The notes beneath the pieces were generated by a model that did no database searches, was not told the origin of the DNA, and saw only the letters and a list, made by a program, of their open reading frames with translations. Positions 8,156-14,129 of a stretch of 16,429 bases of DNA are shown piece after piece. Source of the DNA: an uncultured Armatimonadota bacterium (GTDB lineage: Bacteria; Armatimonadota; Armatimonadia; Armatimonadales; Armatimonadaceae). The first letter of the stretch is position 1. Each line of letters begins with the position of its first letter. A program made the position numbers and the translations under genes. Location: positions 1 to 16,429 of the forward strand of contig CAIYBQ010000464.1 of NCBI GenBank assembly GCA_903924445.1, given 5' to 3'.

Positions 8156-9436
8156 ATGAAGGTTACGATTATCGGGGCCGGCTTAGCCGGCCTCGCTTGC
8201 GCCAGACGCCTGACAGATCACAACATTACGGTCCGCATAATCGAGAGGTCACCCTCCGTGGGCGGCCGAGTGCAATCTAAAACCATCGATGGCTTTCGCA
8301 TCGATATAGGTTTTCAAGTGCTCTTGAATGCGTATCCCGCATTGCAACTGCTTCCAGAGCTTGCCACACTCCCTGCATACAACTTCCCACCCGGTGCAAG
8401 GATCATGCTAGAACATCGCCTGCATACCCTCTCAGACCCATTCCGCAACCCTGCCGATGCACTGCCATCGATTATCACCCCCGTGGTGAGCATCCAGGAC
8501 AAGCTCTTAATGTGGCACCTCGCTGCAGAGTTTAATCGTCGGCCTCTGACCTCTCTTTGGGATGAGCCAGATCAGACAATCCTTCGTTTCCTGACACGCA
8601 GGGGCTTTAGTAATGCCGCTATTGAGTTGTTTTTCAGGCCATTTGTCGGTGGTATCACCCTGGATGAGTCGCTTGGAACGAGTGCAGCCATCTTTAAGTT
8701 CATCTGGTCAATGCTAAGCAAAGGGATTGCTACACTTCCCGCTGGCGGGATGCAGTCGATACCAGATGCGATGGCAGCGGCCCTTACAAACAAAAACGTT
8801 GACATTCTTCTTGATACACAGGCTACTGGGTTGACGAAGAATAGTAATCAATGGAATGTTCAGACGGCTGCAGACGTCATTGAATCGGATGTTGTTGTAT
8901 TGGCAACCGATGCGTGGTCTCTTGGCAGATTACTCCCGGAGTACAATCCTCCAAAGTACCGTTCACAGAGAACCCTCTGGTTGACACTTGACCGGGTTGT
9001 TGACTGCGGTCCCTCCCTCATCCTGAATCCTGACCGTCAATCTCCATTCATGACGGTTGCACCGATGCATGCCGTCGATCCCAACCGCGCTCCAAAAGGA
9101 AAGTCGCTGTTCGCCGTCACGGTAAGGGCAGATCATTTCTCGGACACCGCTGATGAAATCGTGCAAAGAATTCATCATGCCATGCAACGTAACAAGGTCA
9201 TTGCCCCATCCGATGACATTACTTGCATAGTTGACCAGACAGTGCAAAGAGCGCAGTTTGTACAGGATCCAAACCATTTTCGCACTAAGAAACCCCGTGC
9301 TGCGCTCCCCGATGGCTTGTACGTTTGTGGTGAGCATCTCCAAACATCCAGTATCAACGGAGCATTGGAAAGTGGCATAGCAGTCGCTGATGAAATAGTC
9401 CGAACCCTCTCAAGCCAAGAACGACTCTGGGATTAA
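8156..9436 (+). CDS. FAD-dependent amine oxidase / phytoene-desaturase-like oxidoreductase
   Basis: A 426-residue flavoprotein. It opens directly with the dinucleotide-binding fold KVTIIGAGLAGLACARRL (Gly7, Gly9, Gly12), the ribose-binding acid Glu30 in IIERSPSVGGRVQS and the GGR motif typical of the amine oxidase/protoporphyrinogen oxidase/carotenoid desaturase superfamily. It ends with the FAD-closing segment GLYVCGEHLQTSSINGALESGIAVADEI. No signal peptide is present. I chose the ATG at 8156 because the nucleotide-binding strand starts there; the upstream in-frame extension overlaps the GH109-type gene in another frame. The ribosome-binding site is weak, so translation may be coupled to the gene ending 11 nt earlier. 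Substrate unknown: carotenoid, polyisoprenoid, amine or porphyrinogen are all possible for this fold. Confidence 0.85.
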   Translation: MKVTIIGAGLAGLACARRLTDHNITVRIIERSPSVGGRVQSKTIDGFRIDIGFQVLLNAYPALQLLPELATLPAYNFPPGARIMLEHRLHTLSDPFRNPADALPSIITPVVSIQDKLLMWHLAAEFNRRPLTSLWDEPDQTILRFLTRRGFSNAAIELFFRPFVGGITLDESLGTSAAIFKFIWSMLSKGIATLPAGGMQSIPDAMAAALTNKNVDILLDTQATGLTKNSNQWNVQTAADVIESDVVVLATDAWSLGRLLPEYNPPKYRSQRTLWLTLDRVVDCGPSLILNPDRQSPFMTVAPMHAVDPNRAPKGKSLFAVTVRADHFSDTADEIVQRIHHAMQRNKVIAPSDDITCIVDQTVQRAQFVQDPNHFRTKKPRAALPDGLYVCGEHLQTSSINGALESGIAVADEIVRTLSSQERLWD

Positions 9437-9489
9437 AGGTAAACTAGAAAGTGTGGCCCGCTGATACCGGGTTGCAACAGGAGAATATG

Positions 9490-9813
9490 ATGAGTAATGC
9501 CGTAACAGTAACCGGAGCTGACTTTGATGCCGTCGTTCTGAAGAACGATGTTCCAGTGTTGGTCGACTTCTGGGCACCTTGGTGTGGTCCATGCCGCCGT
9601 GTAGGACCTGAGCTGGATGCCGTTTCTGAAGAGCTCGGAGCACAGGTTGTAATCGCCAAGGTAAATGTTGATGATGAATCTGAATTGGCTGTTACGTACG
9701 GTATTCAGAGCATCCCAGCAATGGTTATCTTCAAGGGTGGTAAGGAAGTTGACCGCCTCGTCGGTGCATACCCACGCACGGCAATCAGTGCCAAGCTGAA
9801 GGCGCAGCTCTAA
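9490..9813 (+). CDS. trxA: Thioredoxin
   Basis: A 107-residue classical thioredoxin, the cytosolic dithiol reductant recycled by thioredoxin reductase. The active site is FWAPWCGPCR with Cys32 and Cys35. Other hallmarks are Asp26 (VDFW), the cis-proline loop SIPAMVIFKGG and KVNVDDESELAVTYGI. AGGAG lies 6 nt before the ATG at 9490; an adjacent ATG at 9487 would add one Met and is only 3 nt from the same site, so 9490 is preferred. It is 53 nt downstream of the FAD enzyme gene on the same strand, and an intrinsic terminator follows immediately. Confidence 0.96.
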   Translation: MSNAVTVTGADFDAVVLKNDVPVLVDFWAPWCGPCRRVGPELDAVSEELGAQVVIAKVNVDDESELAVTYGIQSIPAMVIFKGGKEVDRLVGAYPRTAISAKLKAQL

Positions 9814-9821
9814 CACAAAGC

Positions 9822-9865
9822 GTGGTCACAGCTGATTACAGGCTGTGACCACTTCTTTCTTTTCT
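9822..9865 (+). terminator. Intrinsic terminator after trxA
   Basis: A perfect 11-bp stem: GTGGTCACAGC at 9822-9832 with its complement at 9842-9852, loop of 9 nt. A T-rich tract TTCTTTCTTTTCT follows. It ends the 6801-9813 gene run, and its 3' arm also contains the presumed -35 of the tRNA promoter. Confidence 0.88.
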
Positions 9866-9873
9866 GATATACT
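9845..9873 (+). promoter_or_regulatory. Probable promoter of tRNA-Ser (and perhaps selD)
   Basis: The -10 TATACT at 9868-9873 matches 5 of 6 consensus bases. At 17 nt spacing, GTGACC at 9845-9850 shares the TGAC core with the -35 consensus. Predicted transcription start is about 9880, 6 nt before the mature tRNA. The -35 lies within the 3' arm of the trxA terminator hairpin. Confidence 0.55.
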
Positions 9874-9885
9874 TCGCATCGGCGC

Positions 9886-9970
9886 GGAGAGGTGAGCGGA
9901 ATGGTATCGCAACCGTCTTGAAAGCGGTCTCACGGGTAACCGTGTGCGGGTTCGAATCCTGTCCTCTCCG
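9886..9970 (+). tRNA. tRNA-Ser (anticodon UGA)
   Basis: An 85-nt class II tRNA. Acceptor stem GGAGAGG (9886-9892) pairs with CCTCTCC (9963-9969). The D-arm stem GCGG/TCGC lies at 9896-9910 with the loop AATGGTA. The anticodon stem ACCGT/GCGGT flanks the loop CTTGAAA, anticodon TGA at 9919-9921, reading UCA serine codons. A long variable arm CACGG-GTAA-CCGTG and the T-arm loop TTCGAAT (9951-9957) follow. The discriminator base is G, as in serine tRNAs, and CCA is not encoded. The linker between acceptor and D stems appears to be 3 nt (TGA) rather than the usual 2. It is not tRNA-Sec: the anticodon is UGA rather than UCA, and the acceptor plus T stems are 7+5. Confidence 0.92.
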
Positions 9971-9990
9971 TCCTTCTTAGTCAATCCCTA

Positions 9991-11067
9991 ATGGATATTC
10001 CGTCCAACAAAGACCTCGCAACGATTCGTTTGACACAACAGGTCAGCTGCGCGGGCTGAGCGAGCAAGCTGGGACCGTCGGTCCTGACAAACGTACTCTC
10101 ATCGCTTGCATCTCGATACGATCTTCCCGCATCGTCCGGCATCCCAAGTTACGATGACGCAGGTGTCCACATCCTGAATCCGGATACTGCCCTGATCCAA
10201 ACCGTTGACTTTTTCACCCCAATCGTGGATGACCCATTTACGTTTGGCGCGATAGCGACAACGAATGCGCTTTCGGACGTCTATGCGATGGGTGGGATCC
10301 CACTTACCGCACTGAATATCAGCTGTTTTCCAGTGGATGTCTACCCTCCTGATGTGCTTGCGGATGTCATCGCGGGTGGACTGTCCGTCTTAACCCGCGC
10401 AGGTGTAAAGCTGCTTGGTGGACATACAGTCAAAGATTCTGAATTCAAGTTCGGTGTCTCGGTTACAGGCACTTGTCATCCCGACCAGATCCTCACCAAT
10501 CGTGCAGCCGTTCCTGGTGATGTTTTGGTTCTCACCAAGCCAATCGGAACAGGTGTTTACACAACGGCACTAAAGCGTGGTCTTGTTTCAACAGAGGACA
10601 TTGAGCACATCGTGGCTTCGATGCTGCTGCTAAACGATGGCCCAATTCGTATCGCAAAACTCCTTGGCATTCCAACAGTTGTCCATGCTGCAACCGACAT
10701 TACCGGGTATGGCCTGCTTGGTCACCTTTCACATTGGGTCCGTAACGCGGACATTGGCATCTCGTTGATTTCAAGTCAAGTACCGCTGTTTGATGGCTTG
10801 GAGGCCCTTGTAGAGCAAGGTTGTGTGCCCGGTGGAACACATGCAAATGCCAACTTTACAGCTGCTATTGTAACGGGCCGTGCGTTGATCTCAGAGGCAT
10901 TGTGGTTATCACTAAACGACCCACAAACAAGTGGTGGCTTGTGTGTTGCGATGGATCCTGCGTTTGTAGATCGGTTTATCGAACATATGCAGAGTGATGG
11001 TCTGGACGCATGGATTATCGGTGATGTGACATCTACAGCACCTGGAACAATCAGCCTGGTGGCGTAA
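9991..11067 (+). CDS. selD: Selenide, water dikinase (selenophosphate synthetase), itself a predicted selenoprotein with in-frame TGA = Sec23
   Basis: Makes selenophosphate from selenide and ATP, the selenium donor for Sec-tRNA and tRNA selenouridine. The frame begins at ATG 9991 and passes through TGA at 10057-10059, giving 358 residues, the usual SelD size. Residues 13-27 (RLTQQVSCAG-U-ASKL) align with the catalytic loop of E. coli SelD: Sec23 at Cys17 and Lys26 at Lys20. ATP/Mg ligands follow in SYDDAGV, TVDFFTPIVDDPFTFG, TNALSDVYAMGG, LLGGHTVKDSE and ATDITGYGLLGH. The end carries NDPQTSGGL. Starting after the stop (ATG 10225) would remove about 78 residues including the active site. A SECIS-like hairpin follows the TGA. 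No clear ribosome-binding site precedes the ATG, which lies 20 nt after the tRNA. The convergent kdsC stop is 3 nt away. Confidence 0.93.
10057..10085 (+). promoter_or_regulatory. UGA Sec codon with bacterial SECIS-like hairpin in selD
   Basis: The in-frame TGA (10057-10059) is followed by a hairpin: GGGACC at 10071-10076, loop GTC at 10077-10079 and GGTCCT at 10080-10085 (six pairs, one G-U at the base). There are 17 nt between the TGA and the apical loop, whose first base is G. Known bacterial SECIS elements have a 3-14 nt loop with a G in its first two positions, at 16-37 nt from UGA, so this fits. It would recruit SelB with Sec-tRNA and GTP. Confidence 0.75.
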
Positions 11068-11070
11068 GGC

Positions 11071-11634
11071 CTACTGTCCGACCGGTTTTGTTGATGTTTG
11101 CTGAGCTGATGCAACGTAGTTATCGACGACAGTGCCCATTCCGATTTTTGCATCCAGGATTAGCTCAATCGCCTCACGTACCGCACCGTGACCACCACAT
11201 TTGTTCAGTACAAACGTAGCGTGTCGACAAACATGCTCACAGGCATCATGAACGGCAAAGACCAGACCAACGCGCTCCATTGCTGGCAGGTCATTGAGGT
11301 CATCCCCGATGTAAGCAACAGCATCCAAGTTTAAGTTTTTGACTATTGCCAGCGCATCAATGGCATCCCGCTTATTTGATATGCCCTGCAGCACAGTCGT
11401 TACGCCGAGCTCCGCCGCCCTGCGTGACACCATTTCGCTGATGCGACCAGTCATGAAGACGATCTCAAGACCATTTCTAACGGCCAGGGCAATTCCAAGA
11501 CCGTCGTGTACATTGAAAGTTTTATACTCAGCTCCATCGGAAGAATACGTCACGGAGCCATCTGTTAATGTGCCATCCACATCGCAGATTAGGACTTCAA
11601 CGCCAGCAAGCTTTCGCTGAAACGAACTATTCAT
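11071..11634 (-). CDS. kdsC: 3-deoxy-D-manno-octulosonate 8-phosphate phosphatase
   Basis: Hydrolyses Kdo-8-phosphate to Kdo and phosphate in lipopolysaccharide inner-core synthesis. It is a capless HAD phosphatase of 187 residues. Motif I is LICDVDGTLTDG (nucleophile Asp18 and acid Asp20), motif II Thr is in FMTGRIS, motif III Lys is in GISNKRDAI, and motif IV is YIGDDLNDLPAM. The NVHDGLGIALA and GHGAVREAIELIL segments are typical of KdsC. I chose the ATG at 11634, which overlaps the end of kdsD by 8 nt (ATGAATAG) and implies translational coupling. An upstream GTG (11658) and ATG (11649) are possible because AAGGA lies ahead of them. It follows kdsD, which makes the pathway's first intermediate. 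A residual tail of about 20 residues after the family core is variable. Confidence 0.92.
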   Translation of the reverse strand: MNSSFQRKLAGVEVLICDVDGTLTDGSVTYSSDGAEYKTFNVHDGLGIALAVRNGLEIVFMTGRISEMVSRRAAELGVTTVLQGISNKRDAIDALAIVKNLNLDAVAYIGDDLNDLPAMERVGLVFAVHDACEHVCRHATFVLNKCGGHGAVREAIELILDAKIGMGTVVDNYVASAQQTSTKPVGQ

Positions 11635-12625
11635 GCGGGATGATTCCATTGGTGACAAGGTCCTTCAAAGCAAGGACACCGATTGGCTTTTTATGATCAT
11701 CAAGGACGGGAATATCACCTATCCGAGTGACTCCCCGCTCGAAGGAAATCAACGTGTCATACGCCAAGGGGTTACCCGAAATCGTGGCTGGGTGAGTCGT
11801 CATCATTTCCTGAATCTCCTCAGACCAAGCGTTTGGTCCAAATGTCAGGAATGCCCGACGGATATCACCATCGGTTAGCACACCGATTAGGGTGCCAGTC
11901 TCATTGATGACGCAGGCAAGTCCAGATCGGGCTTTGGTAATCGTCGCGATTGCATCCCCAAGCGTAGATGTCCCAGTCAGAATCGCAATCTCGGTTCCCG
12001 TACGCATCAGGTCATAGACGGTCATTACCAATCTTCGGCCGAGGGAGCCTGCCGGGTGCACTGCCGCGTACGCCTCACGGGAGAAGCCCCTCGCTTCCAT
12101 CACCGCAATCGCGAGCGCATCCCCGATCGTTAGCGCGACCGTAGTGGATGTCGTCGGTGCAAGGTTATGCGGACATGCTTCCTGATGAATGCTTGTGCTG
12201 ATCGTCACAGTCGACGCCTTGGCAAGCGTTGACATGAGCCCACCAGTGAGCGCGATGATGGCCTTCGCCCTGTTGCGGATGACCGGAAGGAGGACACGAA
12301 GCTCATCACTCTCGCCACTCTGAGAGATTGCCAAAACAGTATCTGACTCAGCAATCATCCCAAGATCGCCATGCATCGCCTCGGTTGGATGAACGAACAG
12401 AGCAGGCGTTCCCGTACTTGCAAAGGTTGCGGCAAGCTTTCGGGCAATATGCCCACTCTTACCAACTCCCATGACAATCAGGCGGCCATCGCTGTTGACG
12501 ATTGTATCTACAGCCACCTGAAAATCCGGACTGATGTCATTCATCCGCGTCGTTAGCGCATCAATCGCCGTGCCTATAACGCGTTTTGCTGCGTGGATTG
12601 CCGGTAACTCAGGTGTGTTAGTCAC
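11627..12625 (-). CDS. kdsD: Arabinose-5-phosphate isomerase (SIS plus two CBS domains)
   Basis: Converts D-ribulose-5-phosphate to D-arabinose-5-phosphate, the entry step to Kdo. It has 332 residues, the family's usual length. The SIS domain (about residues 30-185) shows MGVGKSGHIARKLAATFASTGTPALFVHPTEAMHGDLGMI, ISQSGESDEL and HPAGSLGRRL. Two CBS domains follow, with LACVINETGTLIGVLTDGDIRR and PVLDDHKKPIGVLALKDL. The only reasonable start is GTG at 12625. AAAGG sits about 11 nt upstream and TACAAT at 12636-12631 sits just 5 nt upstream, so an additional leaderless transcript is possible. It lies 35 nt downstream of the STAS gene and overlaps kdsC. Confidence 0.95.
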   Translation of the reverse strand: MTNTPELPAIHAAKRVIGTAIDALTTRMNDISPDFQVAVDTIVNSDGRLIVMGVGKSGHIARKLAATFASTGTPALFVHPTEAMHGDLGMIAESDTVLAISQSGESDELRVLLPVIRNRAKAIIALTGGLMSTLAKASTVTISTSIHQEACPHNLAPTTSTTVALTIGDALAIAVMEARGFSREAYAAVHPAGSLGRRLVMTVYDLMRTGTEIAILTGTSTLGDAIATITKARSGLACVINETGTLIGVLTDGDIRRAFLTFGPNAWSEEIQEMMTTHPATISGNPLAYDTLISFERGVTRIGDIPVLDDHKKPIGVLALKDLVTNGIIPHE

Positions 12626-12660
12626 GCCCCATTGTACCTTTACACACGCAATGCTCTAGG

Positions 12661-13167
12661 CTATGCGGCGCGGCGTAGCGGTACAGCTTCGGCCGATTCA
12701 CGAGCAGGCGATGTGACTGTTACCGCTGGATGTTGAATCAAGTCAAGCAGTCCAGATGTTGCCATCATCTCATGAACACGCCCTATTGCAACGACTTCAA
12801 TCCCCACCTGCATCATTGCAGCGACACGTGCAGTCGTGACAAGATTGCTGATTCCAACATCTGAAATGTCATCGATGTCATTCAGCATCAAGCGAAGAAT
12901 TCTGGGTTGTCGTCCAATCGCTGAAAACATCACTTCCCGGAAGGCAAGGACGGTTGTTCCATCGATGACTCCGCGGATGTGCAGCTCGTAGATGCCATCC
13001 CTAGATGCGATCAAAAGTGACTTGAATGCATCTTCAGAGACATGCAACGAAGGACGTCCCCTGCGCCTCTTTTTGATGGGAGCTGGTTCCGGTGACGATA
13101 CGGCGTATGAGCCAAGCTTTTTGTAGTCCACGTCTGTATCATCGGCAACCAGAATCGACTCCAACAT
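12661..13167 (-). CDS. STAS-domain protein with an N-terminal AT-hook-like motif
   Basis: A 168-residue protein. Residues 1-31 are acidic and low in structure. Residues 32-40 (KKRRRGRPS) match the AT-hook core RGRP flanked by basic residues, suggesting minor-groove DNA binding. Residues about 48-155 resemble a STAS domain of the SpoIIAA/anti-anti-sigma type: GIYELHIRGVIDGTTVLAFREVMF, ILRLMLNDIDDISDVGISNLVTTA and VGIEVVAIGRVHEMMATSGL. At the usual DSSG phosphorylation motif this protein reads Ser102-Asp103-Val104-Gly105, so the phosphorylatable serine position is an Asp. The start ATG at 13167 has no visible ribosome-binding site. It is first in the run leading to kdsD and kdsC. A role in transcription or partner-switching is an inference. 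Confidence 0.7.
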   Translation of the reverse strand: MLESILVADDTDVDYKKLGSYAVSSPEPAPIKKRRRGRPSLHVSEDAFKSLLIASRDGIYELHIRGVIDGTTVLAFREVMFSAIGRQPRILRLMLNDIDDISDVGISNLVTTARVAAMMQVGIEVVAIGRVHEMMATSGLLDLIQHPAVTVTSPARESAEAVPLRRAA

Positions 13168-13187
13168 GGAAAATCAAATGGCACGCT

Positions 13188-13217
13188 TTGAAACCGGAAT
13201 AACTACCTGTTTATAGA
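13188..13217 (+). promoter_or_regulatory. Probable rmlD promoter in the divergent gap
   Basis: TTGAAA at 13188-13193 (5 of 6 consensus) and TATAGA at 13212-13217, spaced by 18 nt. Predicted transcription start about 13224 leaves only 6 nt before the ATG at 13230. On the minus strand the same bases read TCTCTATAAA, giving a -10 candidate for the STAS-kdsD-kdsC operon, so the two promoters may overlap back to back. Confidence 0.5.
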
Positions 13218-13229
13218 GAGTTTTTACCG

Positions 13230-14129
13230 ATGCGGTATTCTTACATCATGCGCATATGTGTTACGGGTGCCCGTGGAATGCTTGGACAGCAGATCGTTGA
13301 AATGGCTACGTCGCTTGGTCATACGGTTATCCCGTGGGTGCGTCCAGCTGCTGATATCTCGCAAGTGGAATCAATCTCGGAGCGTGCGAAGCATGATGCG
13401 CCGGACTGCATTATCAACTGTGCCGCTTGGACCGATGTTGATGGTGCTGAAACCAATGCTGCCGCAGCCTATACGGCCAACTACATTGGTGCACGAAACG
13501 TCGCCATGGTCGCAGCCAGCAATGGAATCAAGCTCGTGCATATATCTACAGACTTTGTCTATCCGGGAGAGCTTCAGCGTCCCCTATTAGAGACAGACAG
13601 TACAGACCCAAAGTCGGTGTACGGTAGTAGCAAACTCGCGGGTGAAGATGCAGTCCTTGCCCATTGCCCAGCGGCGGTCATCATTCGAACCGGTTACATC
13701 TTCGGGCACCATGGCCCTAACCTGATCGACAAAATCGCGTCGGGTATCAAGTCAGGCTACAACATGCCGTTTGTCACGGATCAGTGGATAACGCCAACGA
13801 GTACCACTCTCCTTGCAGATGCAAGTTTGAAGTTCTGTGACTCAGATGCCGTAGGAACCTACCATGTGACGCATGGCGGCGGCTGTTCAACATATGAGAT
13901 GGCGAGTTACATCGCAGAGTTGACATCGGGTACTGGTACCGTTACGAGAACCACCTTAGGTGAATGGGAGCCGATCCAAAGTGCAAGGTGCCAGGCGGTA
14001 GGACGTCAGCTTGCGAAACGTCCTGTTTACTCGGTCTTGAACACAGATAAATACTATCGATTTGCAAGCCTGGAACCGGTCTCATGGCAGGATGCCATCC
14101 GGACCCACCTTCACGTTTCCAGTACCTAA
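13230..14129 (+). CDS. rmlD: dTDP-4-dehydrorhamnose reductase (RmlD-type NAD-dependent epimerase/reductase)
   Basis: Reduces dTDP-4-dehydro-L-rhamnose to dTDP-L-rhamnose, the last step of rhamnose donor synthesis for surface polysaccharide. It has 299 residues, the family length. The Rossmann motif CVTGARGMLGQQ lies at residues 10-21, followed by DCIINCAAWTDVDGAE, HISTDFVYPGE with Thr107-Asp108, and the catalytic YGSSK (Tyr131, Lys135). The NYIGARNVAMVA and MPFVTDQWITPTSTTLLA segments are typical of RmlD. The start at 13230 has GAGAG upstream; an internal ATG at 13248 is equally consistent with family N-termini but lacks a binding site. RmlA, B and C genes are not in the window, so a related methionine-adenosyltransferase-beta-like reductase cannot be excluded. 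The stop overlaps the gspE stop. Confidence 0.85.
   Translation: MRYSYIMRICVTGARGMLGQQIVEMATSLGHTVIPWVRPAADISQVESISERAKHDAPDCIINCAAWTDVDGAETNAAAAYTANYIGARNVAMVAASNGIKLVHISTDFVYPGELQRPLLETDSTDPKSVYGSSKLAGEDAVLAHCPAAVIIRTGYIFGHHGPNLIDKIASGIKSGYNMPFVTDQWITPTSTTLLADASLKFCDSDAVGTYHVTHGGGCSTYEMASYIAELTSGTGTVTRTTLGEWEPIQSARCQAVGRQLAKRPVYSVLNTDKYYRFASLEPVSWQDAIRTHLHVSST

Noticed and set aside
9886..9970. tRNA beside a selenoprotein selD might be tRNA-Sec (selC)
   Set aside because: The anticodon loop is CTTGAAA with anticodon UGA, which reads serine UCA codons. The acceptor and T stems are 7+5 and the D stem only 4 bp, not the elongated acceptor and D stems of bacterial tRNA-Sec.
10225..11067. SelD as a 280-residue protein starting at the ATG at 10225
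   Set aside because: It would lack the catalytic loop and the first ATP-binding Asp. The upstream translation through TGA aligns with SelD without a gap.
11635..11658. Longer kdsC starting at GTG 11658 or ATG 11649
   Set aside because: Possible, but the ATG at 11634 overlaps the kdsD stop in the usual coupled way and gives the expected N-terminal length. Kept only as an alternative.
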